Source of the DNA: Candidatus Moraniibacteriota bacterium
GTDB lineage: Bacteria > Patescibacteriota > Minisyncoccia > Moranbacterales > UBA9337
Length of the DNA: 5,388 nt
Assembly (NCBI GenBank): GCA_003507475.1
Contig: DNVQ01000025.1
Location: forward strand, 27,949-33,336
Direction: 5' to 3'
How positions within the stretch are numbered: the first letter of the stretch is position 1; each line of letters opens with the position of its first letter. The notes below the pieces were generated by a model. That model had not been told where the DNA came from. It saw only the letters and a list, made by a program, of their open reading frames with translations, and made no database searches. Made by a program: the position numbers and the translations under genes. Shown here piece by piece: positions 1-5,229 of this stretch.

Positions 1-699
1 GCAACTTCCATAGCTCATGATTTGGTTAGAGCTGGAATAACAGTAGTTTCTGGAATGGCTCTTGGAATTGATACATTTGCGCATCGAGGAGCTCTTGAAG
101 GGGGCGGAAAAACTTTGGCTGTTTTAGGAAGCAGCTTGGAAGATAATAACATCGGACCCCGAGCTAATTTTAATCTTTCTCGCCACATTATCGAAAACGG
201 CGCCCTTGTTAGCGATTATCCGCTCGGAACGCAAGCTACACCCCAAACATTTCCAGCCCGCAATCGTTTAATGGCTGGACTTACGTTGGGCACAGTGGTA
301 ATTGAAGCTGCACCTCTGAGTGGCACGCTTATCACCGCCGGAATGGCCCTGGATTTTAATCGCGAAGTTTTTGCTGTGCCTGGAAGTATTTTTTCACCCA
401 GCTCCCAAGGAACTAATCAACTTATTAAATCAGGGGCTAAAATTGTTACTAGCGTAAATGATATTTTGGAAGAATTAAATATAGATAAATTTCAAGAGAA
501 AAAAACTGTCCGAGAATTTATTCCTGCCTCCAAAGAAGAAGAAATCATTATGAAAATTATTTCTCACGAACCAACTCACATTGACAGAATTATTAAACTC
601 TCTAGAATGAACACAAGTGGAGTCTCTTCAATTTTAATTATGCTTGAAATGAAAGGAGTAATTAAAGACATCGGAGGACAAAACTATATTTGCTTGTAA
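1..699 (+). CDS. dprA: DNA-processing protein DprA/Smf, 5'-truncated by the window edge
   Basis: DprA binds single-stranded DNA and loads RecA onto it during natural transformation; it acts in the cytoplasm. The frame is open from base 1, so the first codon seen is internal: the N-terminal domain and the start of the Rossmann-like domain lie outside the window. The TTG at 22 is not needed as a start. Counting codons from base 1, the visible family signatures are SGMALGID..AH (about 17-28), GGGKTLAVLGS (34-44), the FPARNR signature (84-89), VIEAAPLSGTLITA (100-113) and REVFAVPG (121-128). The C-terminal ~55 residues resemble the DprA winged-helix domain (HIDRIIKLS...LEMKGVIKDIGGQNYI). The usual YP after the VLG..L motif is replaced by an NNIGPR stretch. 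It ends with TAA, and an inverted-repeat element begins 3 bases later, ahead of topA, a frequent genomic neighbour of dprA. Identification is firm; the full length is unknown. Confidence 0.95.
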   Translation, partial: ATSIAHDLVRAGITVVSGMALGIDTFAHRGALEGGGKTLAVLGSSLEDNNIGPRANFNLSRHIIENGALVSDYPLGTQATPQTFPARNRLMAGLTLGTVVIEAAPLSGTLITAGMALDFNREVFAVPGSIFSPSSQGTNQLIKSGAKIVTSVNDILEELNIDKFQEKKTVREFIPASKEEEIIMKIISHEPTHIDRIIKLSRMNTSGVSSILIMLEMKGVIKDIGGQNYICL

Positions 700-701
700 T
701 G

Positions 702-800
702 TCAAAATTCAAATGCCAAATTTCCAATAAAATCTAAATTTCTAATTTCTTAATTTAATTCATTTAGTCATTTATTTGGAATTTGAAATTGGAATTTTGA
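702..800. repeat. Miniature inverted-repeat element, copy 1 (dprA-topA spacer)
   Basis: The outer arms 702-728 and 774-800 are imperfect inverted repeats matching at 22 of 27 positions, around an AT-rich centre of about 45 bases. The right arm read on the - strand, including the TAAATGACTAAAT core (762-774), matches the left arm of the element at 3105-3235 at 35 of 39 positions without gaps. It begins 3 bases after the dprA stop and leaves about 45 bases before topA. No reading frame is apparent inside. It looks like a non-autonomous MITE-like or palindromic intergenic repeat. Whether it moves, or acts as an RNA hairpin or weak terminator for dprA, cannot be told from one window. Confidence 0.7.
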
Positions 801-813
801 AATTTTTTATAAC
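783..813 (+). promoter_or_regulatory. Weak candidate promoter for topA
   Basis: TTGAAA (783-788) and TATAAC (808-813) resemble sigma70 -35 and -10 hexamers, but the spacing is 19 bases, longer than the preferred 17, and chance hexamers are common in such AT-rich DNA. If real, the -35 box lies in the right arm of the inverted-repeat element and transcription would start near 820, giving a leader of about 26 bases. topA may instead be read through from dprA, since no strong terminator separates them. Confidence 0.22.
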
Positions 814-845
814 CTATCAACTAAACCACCTAACTTTAAAAAAAT

Positions 846-3041
846 ATGAAACTAGTCATCGTTGAGTCCCCTTCCAAATCAAAAACAATTAAAAAATATC
901 TCGGCAGTGGCTATGAAGTAAAATCTTCCATTGGCCATATTCGCGACTTACCCAAAAGTAATAAGAAAGCTATTGAGATTGAAAATGATTTCTTGCCTCA
1001 TTATGAAATTCTCGAAGGCAAGGAAAAAGTCATTGATGATTTGAAAAAAAGCGCCAAAAAAGCCACTGAGGTACTTCTAGCAACCGATCCTGATCGCGAA
1101 GGAGAATCCATTGCCTGGCATTTAGCTGAAGCGCTAGGTCTAAAAAAAGCCAAAAGAATCGTCTTTAATGAAATTACCGAACAAGCTGTTACTGAGGCCA
1201 TTGGACGCCCTCGCGCCATTGATTTAAATTTAAAAAATGCCCAAGAAGCTCGCCGAGTATTGGACAGACTTTTTGGCTATGATTTGAGCGGTTTAATTTG
1301 GAAAAAGGTGCGTTATGGTTTAAGTGCCGGACGAGTCCAATCTCCAGCCTTGAGAATTTTAGTAGAAAGAGAAAAAGAAATTCAAGCTTTTATTACAGAA
1401 AAATATTGGAGTATTATTTCTACTGTCGAAAATAAAACCAAAAATAAATTTGATCTAACTTGTGTCAAAGAGCCTCGGGATAAAAAAGAAGTCGATGCTA
1501 TATTGCAGGCAGGCAAAAAAGACGCGTGGAAAGTATCTAATATTTCCGAAAGGGAAATTCATCGCATGCCCTATCCCCCTTTTATAACATCTACATTGCA
1601 ACAAGCAGCCAGTTCAAGATTGGGATTTGCTCCTTCTAAAACAATGTTTTTGGCTCAAAGACTTTATGAAGCCGGACATATTACTTATATGAGAACCGAC
1701 AGTACTATTTTAAGCAGTTTGGCGCAAAAACAAATTGCTCAAGTAGTTACTAAAAAATTTGGAGCAGAAAATTTAAAACCTCGGGTATTTAAAACTAAGA
1801 GTAAATCCGCTCAAGAGGCACATGAAGCTATTCGCCCAACTGATTTTAATAAACCATCTATTGGTGATACGCCCGAACAAGTTAAGCTTTATAATTTAAT
1901 TTGGATTCGCGCCGTGACCTCACAAATGACAGAAGCTGTGTTATTGAGCATGAAGTTAACGGTGCAAGTGGGAGAAAATAAAAATATTCCTCTTTTTATC
2001 ACCAAAGGGTCGCGAGTGCTTTCTCAAGGATGGTACAGTGCTGATACTCATGCCATCAAAGAAGATGTGGAATTACCGAAAGTTAAAATCGGAGAAGAAT
2101 TGAAATTTATAGATATCAAAGCAAACGAAAAAGAAACTCTTCCTCCACCTCGCTACACCGAAGCAGGACTCATTAAAGAATTAGAAAAAAGAGGCATCGG
2201 TCGTCCGTCTACTTATGCAGCTATCATAAAGACACTCAAGGACAGAGCTTATGTCGATAAAGAAGGCCGCACATTAAAACCCACAGACACAGGAGAAACG
2301 GTAAGCGATTTCCTGAGCAATCATTTTAATCACTATATTAGTGATTCATTCACATCGCAAATGGAAGATAATCTAGATGAAATAGCTAGCGGAAAAAAAG
2401 AATACGCTAAAATTTTAAAATCTTTTTATGGGCCATTTACCAAAGAAATAAAATCCAAAGAAAAAATAGAAAAAGTTACCAACTTAGGAAAGGCTGATGC
2501 CAAACATAAATGTCCGCTTTGTAAAAATTCAATGATTATTAAGCTAGGAAAGACTGGTAAATTTTTAAGTTGCGAAAAATTCCCAGATTGTACCGGAGCC
2601 AGGACTATCGATGGAAAAATTTTGGAAGGTCCCAAAGAAACGGGAGAAAAATGCCCTCAATGCGAAACCGGAAAATTAGTAACGCGCGAAGGAAAGTTTG
2701 GAAAATTCATTTCTTGCGATCAATTTCCAAAATGTAAATATATTAAAGAAGATCCCAAGGAAGCTGCCAAAAAGCAAACTGGCGTGAAATGCCCCAAATG
2801 CAAAGATGGAAATATGACCGAAAAAAGAGGACGTTTCGGAATATTTTATGCTTGTTCCAATTATCCTACCTGCCGTCATGCTATCAAATCCAAACCCACG
2901 GGAAAAATTTGCGGTTATCCTCGAGTAGAAAAACCCAATGGCAAATGCGATGAACTGATGATGGAAGGCACCAAAACTATTCCTGAAAGATGCTCAGATA
3001 AAACTTGTCCTAATCATCGACCGGACAAACTAGGCAAATAA
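846..3041 (+). CDS. topA: DNA topoisomerase I (type IA, omega protein)
   Basis: This enzyme relaxes negatively supercoiled DNA by transiently cutting one strand through a 5'-phosphotyrosine link. The 731-residue product is complete. The TOPRIM domain starts at KLVIVESPSKSKTI (2-15, with E7) and includes TDPDREGESIAWHL (80-93, with acidic residues D81, D83 and E85 for Mg2+). Other type IA signatures are SAGRVQSPALR (160-170), EAHEAIRPT (324-332) and LIKELEKRGIGRPSTYAAII (442-461). The catalytic tyrosine is Y281 in GHITYMRTDST, followed by R283. The C-terminus has three four-cysteine zinc ribbons (C556/C559/C576/C582, C603/C606/C624/C630, C649/C652/C670/C676) and a fourth, irregular cysteine cluster (C689, C701, C716, C721). 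The ATG is fixed by an in-frame TAA two codons upstream (837-839) and by the family N-terminus. No Shine-Dalgarno is visible before it. It ends in tandem TAA TAG, with a terminator just downstream. Confidence 0.98.
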   Translation: MKLVIVESPSKSKTIKKYLGSGYEVKSSIGHIRDLPKSNKKAIEIENDFLPHYEILEGKEKVIDDLKKSAKKATEVLLATDPDREGESIAWHLAEALGLKKAKRIVFNEITEQAVTEAIGRPRAIDLNLKNAQEARRVLDRLFGYDLSGLIWKKVRYGLSAGRVQSPALRILVEREKEIQAFITEKYWSIISTVENKTKNKFDLTCVKEPRDKKEVDAILQAGKKDAWKVSNISEREIHRMPYPPFITSTLQQAASSRLGFAPSKTMFLAQRLYEAGHITYMRTDSTILSSLAQKQIAQVVTKKFGAENLKPRVFKTKSKSAQEAHEAIRPTDFNKPSIGDTPEQVKLYNLIWIRAVTSQMTEAVLLSMKLTVQVGENKNIPLFITKGSRVLSQGWYSADTHAIKEDVELPKVKIGEELKFIDIKANEKETLPPPRYTEAGLIKELEKRGIGRPSTYAAIIKTLKDRAYVDKEGRTLKPTDTGETVSDFLSNHFNHYISDSFTSQMEDNLDEIASGKKEYAKILKSFYGPFTKEIKSKEKIEKVTNLGKADAKHKCPLCKNSMIIKLGKTGKFLSCEKFPDCTGARTIDGKILEGPKETGEKCPQCETGKLVTREGKFGKFISCDQFPKCKYIKEDPKEAAKKQTGVKCPKCKDGNMTEKRGRFGIFYACSNYPTCRHAIKSKPTGKICGYPRVEKPNGKCDELMMEGTKTIPERCSDKTCPNHRPDKLGK

Positions 3042-3068
3042 TAGAGCATATAACATTAAGCACATAGC

Positions 3069-3100
3069 AAAAACAACCATCTAAACAATGGTTGTTTTTT
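3069..3100 (+). terminator. Rho-independent terminator of topA
   Basis: A perfect 12-bp stem pairs 3069-3080 with 3088-3099 (core AACAACCAT / ATGGTTGTT) around the 7-base loop CTAAACA and runs into a T-tract. It starts 27 bases after the topA stop codon. The stem has only a few GC pairs, but stem, loop and T-run follow the intrinsic terminator pattern. It should separate topA transcription from the rel gene. Confidence 0.85.
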
Positions 3101-3104
3101 AATC

Positions 3105-3235
3105 TCAAATTTCCAATTTCCAATTTCCAATAAATGACTAAATTATAAAATGTAAAAATAATTCCCCATTTCTTTACTTTGAAATTTAATCATTTAAAAT
3201 TGATTTGATATTTTTAATTTGAAATTTGAAATTTA
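3105..3235. repeat. Miniature inverted-repeat element, copy 2 (topA-rel spacer)
   Basis: The left end has tandem CAATTTC-type units (3106-3130) followed by TAAATGACTAAATT (3131-3144). The right end repeats both in inverted, nested order: 3216-3235 matches 3106-3125 at 17 of 20 positions, and 3183-3196 matches 3131-3144 at 13 of 14. The centre (about 3145-3182) is AT-rich and includes a short CCCC run. Bases 3105-3143 match the reverse complement of 762-800 at 35 of 39 positions, so this is a second member of the family found before topA, in opposite orientation. It sits between the topA terminator and the rel promoter. No coding capacity is seen. Confidence 0.72.
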
Positions 3236-3244
3236 TCTTTCTTC

Positions 3245-3273
3245 TTGCTTATTGCCCTTAAATTATTTATACT
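3245..3273 (+). promoter_or_regulatory. Sigma70-type promoter for the rel gene
   Basis: TTGCTT (3245-3250, 4 of 6 with TTGACA) and TATACT (3268-3273, 5 of 6 with TATAAT) are separated by exactly 17 bases. Transcription should start around 3279-3281, giving a leader of about 17 bases that contains AAGAGA (3285-3290), a modest Shine-Dalgarno 6 bases before the ATG at 3297. Its place directly behind the topA terminator and the repeat element fits an independent transcription unit. Confidence 0.6.
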
Positions 3274-3296
3274 AAAAGCAAACTAAGAGATATTTT

Positions 3297-4790
3297 ATGA
3301 TATTATTAAAATCTGAATTAAAAAATTTACTCAAAAAAGTAAAAGTGCCGCTTACGCAGTCGAGAAAGGATCTCATAATCCGAGCTTTTGAATTTGCCGA
3401 AAGAGCTCATCAGGGGCAAAAAAGAAAATCGGGAGAAGATTATTTTAGCCATTGTATAGCTACTGCTGAAATACTAGCGCAAATAGGAATGGGTTCCAAA
3501 ACCATTGCCGCAGGATTATTGCATGATGTTCCTGAAGATACCCCTATTACTTTAACCGAGATAAAAAAAGAATTCGGAGAAGATATCCATAATCTTGTAG
3601 AGGGCATAACTAAACTTGGAAAAATTAAATTAAAAGAAACCAAAGAGGAATACTTGATAGAAAATCTGCGCAAAATGTTTTTAGCTATGGCGGCTGATAT
3701 TCGAGTAGTGATCATAAAGCTGGCTGATCGATTGCATAACATGCGAACTCTAGAGTTTAATCCACCCGAAAAAAGACCTCGCATAGCTAGAGAAACAATG
3801 GAGATTTTTGTACCTATTGCAGACCGGCTTGGAATCGGAGAAATAAAGGCCGAACTGGAAGATTTATGCTTCAAATTTATAGATTCGAAGCATTATAAAA
3901 TTGTTAAAAAATTACGTGATGATTATTATCGAGAAGGTGAAAAATTTAATAACCAAGCTATCCGTGAATTGGAAAAAGAAATCAGAAATAGAAAAATAAA
4001 AATAATTAAAATTTACGGCCGAGCCAAAAATCTCAGAAGCTTATTTCTTAAATTAGAAAAAAGAGAGATGGATATAGGAAGAATTTATGATCTTATCGCA
4101 ATTAGAATAATAGTTCCAACGGTCTCGGATTGTTATGAGGTTCTAGGAATAACTCACAAAGTTTACCGACCAATGGTAGGGAGAATAAAAGATTATATTT
4201 CACTTCCCAAACCCAACGGATATCAATCAATTCATACCACTATTTTTGGACCCGAGGGACGAATCATGGAAATCCAAATAAGAACACAAAAAATGCACGA
4301 TGAGGCAGAATTCGGAATAGCTTCTCACTGGATTTATAATGAAAATAAACGAAGAGATTGGAAAAATTATTTCAGGTCTCAGGAGACTTATTCTGAAAAA
4401 GAAGTTGGCTGGATAAGGCAACTGAGGGAGTGGCAAAGTGAAGTCGGACAAGACAATAAAACCTTCCTAGAGGGTCTAAAGATTGATTTTTTTAGAAACA
4501 GAATTTTTGCTATTACTCCCAAAGGTGATGTTATTGATTTGCCCGAAGAGGCTACCCCGGTAGATTTTGCTTACGAAATTCACAGTGAAATTGGTAACTC
4601 TATTACGGGCGCCAAAGCAGATGGGAAAATGGTACCACTGGACTATAAAATTAAAAATGGTCAAATGCTAGAGGTTATGACTTCTAAAGAAAAAAAGATC
4701 CCCAATAGGAAATGGCTAGAGTTTGTCAAAACTTCCAACGCTCGCGCACATATAAAAAGACAGCTCAAACGAAGTGATGAATTAATATAA
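3297..4790 (+). CDS. rel: RelA/SpoT-family bifunctional (p)ppGpp synthetase/hydrolase, short form lacking the C-terminal domains
   Basis: This enzyme makes and degrades the stringent-response alarmone (p)ppGpp. The N-terminal HD hydrolase domain (about 25-185) keeps the metal-binding and catalytic set: H52, H76-D77, E80-D81 and D144 in KLADRLHNMRTL. The synthetase domain (about 235-350) has YGRAKNL (240-246), IYDLIAIRI (263-271, D265), GRIKDYISLPKPNGYQSIHTT (295-315) and MEIQIRT (324-330, E325), then AEFGIASHW. RIKD at 296-299 fits the RXKD motif of bifunctional Rel enzymes rather than the EXDD of synthetase-only RelA. A TGS domain follows (about 398-463: FAITPKGDVIDLPEEATPVDFAYEIH). The protein ends at residue 497, just after WLEFVKTSNARAHIK, whereas full-length Rel proteins are usually above 700 residues. 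Most of the helical region, the zinc-finger/RRM-like region and the ACT domain are therefore absent. The frame then meets TAA and AT-rich non-coding sequence, so there is no sign of a frameshift. An in-frame TAA at 3273-3275 limits the start. Confidence 0.96.
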   Translation: MILLKSELKNLLKKVKVPLTQSRKDLIIRAFEFAERAHQGQKRKSGEDYFSHCIATAEILAQIGMGSKTIAAGLLHDVPEDTPITLTEIKKEFGEDIHNLVEGITKLGKIKLKETKEEYLIENLRKMFLAMAADIRVVIIKLADRLHNMRTLEFNPPEKRPRIARETMEIFVPIADRLGIGEIKAELEDLCFKFIDSKHYKIVKKLRDDYYREGEKFNNQAIRELEKEIRNRKIKIIKIYGRAKNLRSLFLKLEKREMDIGRIYDLIAIRIIVPTVSDCYEVLGITHKVYRPMVGRIKDYISLPKPNGYQSIHTTIFGPEGRIMEIQIRTQKMHDEAEFGIASHWIYNENKRRDWKNYFRSQETYSEKEVGWIRQLREWQSEVGQDNKTFLEGLKIDFFRNRIFAITPKGDVIDLPEEATPVDFAYEIHSEIGNSITGAKADGKMVPLDYKIKNGQMLEVMTSKEKKIPNRKWLEFVKTSNARAHIKRQLKRSDELI

Positions 4791-4840
4791 AATCCAACTA
4801 AAAACTCAAAATAAAAAGTTAAAATTAAAAATTATAATGA

Positions 4841-4866
4841 AAACCACCAGCCAACGCTGGCGGTTT
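4841..4866 (-). terminator. Stem-loop, possible leftward terminator
   Basis: AAACC, one odd pair and CCAGC (4841-4851) face GCTGG, the odd partner and GGTTT (4856-4866) across a 4-base loop. On the + strand the odd pair is an A/C mismatch, while on the - strand the same pair is G/U, so the leftward transcript forms an uninterrupted 11-bp stem. Leftward, the stem is followed by TCATTATAATTTTT, a loose T-rich tail; rightward only TTTCTAT follows. It could still act weakly behind rel, whose stop is 50 bases upstream. Confidence 0.4.
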
Positions 4867-4873
4867 CTATCCT

Positions 4874-4890
4874 GCCCGCTTCAAGCGGGC
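4874..4890. repeat. Perfect GC-rich palindrome
   Basis: GCCCGCTT (4874-4881) is exactly repeated in inverted form as AAGCGGGC (4883-4890) around a single C. As RNA it would fold as a GCCCGC/GCGGGC stem with a five-base loop. It stands out in AT-rich surroundings, has no T-tract on either side, and lies 7 bases after the preceding stem-loop. It resembles a dispersed palindromic unit, but no second copy occurs in this window. Confidence 0.5.
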
Positions 4891-4966
4891 TCAAATTAAA
4901 TACACATCAAATACAGGTCCACACTTTACGACTAAAATAAAAATAAATCAACTTAAAGAGAGCGTT

Positions 4967-4992
4967 AAAAAACTGACACCCCAACGGTGTCA
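4967..4992 (-). terminator. Leftward Rho-independent terminator
   Basis: Read on the - strand, TGACACC, the loop GTTGG and GGTGTCA form a perfect 7-bp GC-containing stem followed by G and six Ts (4972-4967). This is the standard intrinsic terminator layout. It serves leftward transcription, presumably of the gene ending at 5230 about 240 bases upstream in that direction, or of an unrecognised RNA in between. It also protects rel from antisense read-through. Confidence 0.7.
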
Positions 4993-5102
4993 TCCCAGAA
5001 AATAGAATTTCTTAACGATTCGCCAGCTGGCGGAGAGTTTTAGAAATTCATTTATGTGGGATCTCTCTAGTAATATCCTAGAAGTACGTGTGGCAGTTTT
5101 TT
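4967..5102. repeat. Multi-helix structured element bounded by A6CTG / CAGT6 arms
   Basis: The outer arms 4967-4979 (AAAAAACTGACAC) and 5090-5102 (GTGGCAGTTTTTT) are inverted repeats at 12 of 13 positions. Nested inside are ATCCCA/TGGGAT (4992-4997 with 5057-5062), GAATTTCT/AGAAATTC (5005-5012 with 5042-5049), the 12-base palindrome CGCCAGCTGGCG (5021-5032), and a TCTAG/CTAGA hairpin (5066-5070 with 5078-5082). A local hairpin, TGACACC/GGTGTCA (4974-4980 with 4986-4992), competes with the outer arm. Either strand could fold into a branched structure ending in T6. It may be an insertion-type palindromic repeat, a bidirectional terminator between convergent genes, or a small RNA. Confidence 0.55.
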
Positions 5103-5103
5103 G

Positions 5104-5129
5104 TAACTTTTTTGCTGTCAAAAAAGTTA
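5104..5129. repeat. Perfect 11-bp AT-rich inverted repeat
   Basis: TAACTTTTTTG (5104-5114) and CAAAAAAGTTA (5119-5129) are exact inverted repeats around the 4-base loop CTGT. It starts one base after the multi-helix element's right arm. No T-tract follows directly in either direction, so it is not a standard terminator. It could be an end of the neighbouring element or an RNA helix stacked on it. Confidence 0.55.
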
Positions 5130-5177
5130 TTGAAAAAATATTAGCGGCAGGGCCTATGTAGTCTTAAACGCACGAAC

Positions 5178-5198
5178 CGCCCAAAGGCGATAATTTTT
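5178..5198 (+). terminator. Weak rightward terminator candidate
   Basis: CGCC, loop CAAA and GGCG (5178-5189) are followed by ATAA and TTTTT (5194-5198). The stem is only 4 bp and the T-run starts 5 bases after it, so intrinsic termination would be inefficient. A second, AT-only hairpin (TTTCTT/AAGAAA, 5196-5201 with 5209-5214) lies immediately beyond. Either could trim rightward read-through from rel before the convergent gene. Confidence 0.25.
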
Positions 5199-5229
5199 CT
5201 TGTTTTATAAGAAATATTTTTAATTAAAA

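Larger units (their letters stand above)
4791..5229. other. Convergent intergenic region rich in inverted repeats
   Basis: This 439-base stretch lies between the 3' end of rel and the 3' end of the leftward gene at the right edge. No gene is convincing in it. From left to right it holds an AT-rich run (4791-4838), two GC-rich stem-loops (4841-4890), an unstructured-looking AT-rich stretch (4891-4966), a multi-helix element (4967-5102), an AT-rich 11-bp hairpin (5104-5129), and an unexplained, relatively GC-rich patch (about 5142-5190) ending in a small stem-loop and T5. GC-rich patches against an AT-rich background usually mean selected RNA structure or inserted repeats. Confidence 0.7.

Noticed and set aside
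1001..1219. Leftward open frames opposite topA and rel (for example 1001-1219, 3440-3874).
   Set aside because: They lie entirely within strongly conserved genes in another frame and show no family motifs, so they are shadows of the real coding strand.
3105..3144. Tandem CAATTTC units in the spacer as a CRISPR or minisatellite array.
   Set aside because: Only about three 7-base units without spacers; they are better explained as an arm of the inverted-repeat element.
4911..4930. CAGGTCC near 4914-4920 as a hint of SRP RNA.
   Set aside because: The conserved GGAAGGAAGCAG that should follow is absent, and no long hairpin surrounds it.
5092..5121. Perfect TTGACA on the - strand (5121-5116) as a leftward promoter.
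   Set aside because: No TATAAT-like hexamer lies 16-18 bases downstream, and the hexamer is part of the AT-rich hairpin at 5104-5129.
5054..5161. A + strand 35-codon frame (ATG at 5054, TAG at 5159-5161) across the structured spacer, open upstream to 5006.
   Set aside because: No ribosome binding site, and it runs through perfect inverted repeats (TTTTTT/AAAAAA hairpin) that dictate its codons. It looks like chance in a structured, non-coding region.
5155..5193. Possible tmRNA tag region: TAGTC followed by TTAAACGCACGAAC resembles the stretch around the E. coli resume codon.
   Set aside because: The translated tag would end in AQRR rather than a hydrophobic ALAA-like end, and no tRNA-like 5' or 3' domain or CCA end is found around it.
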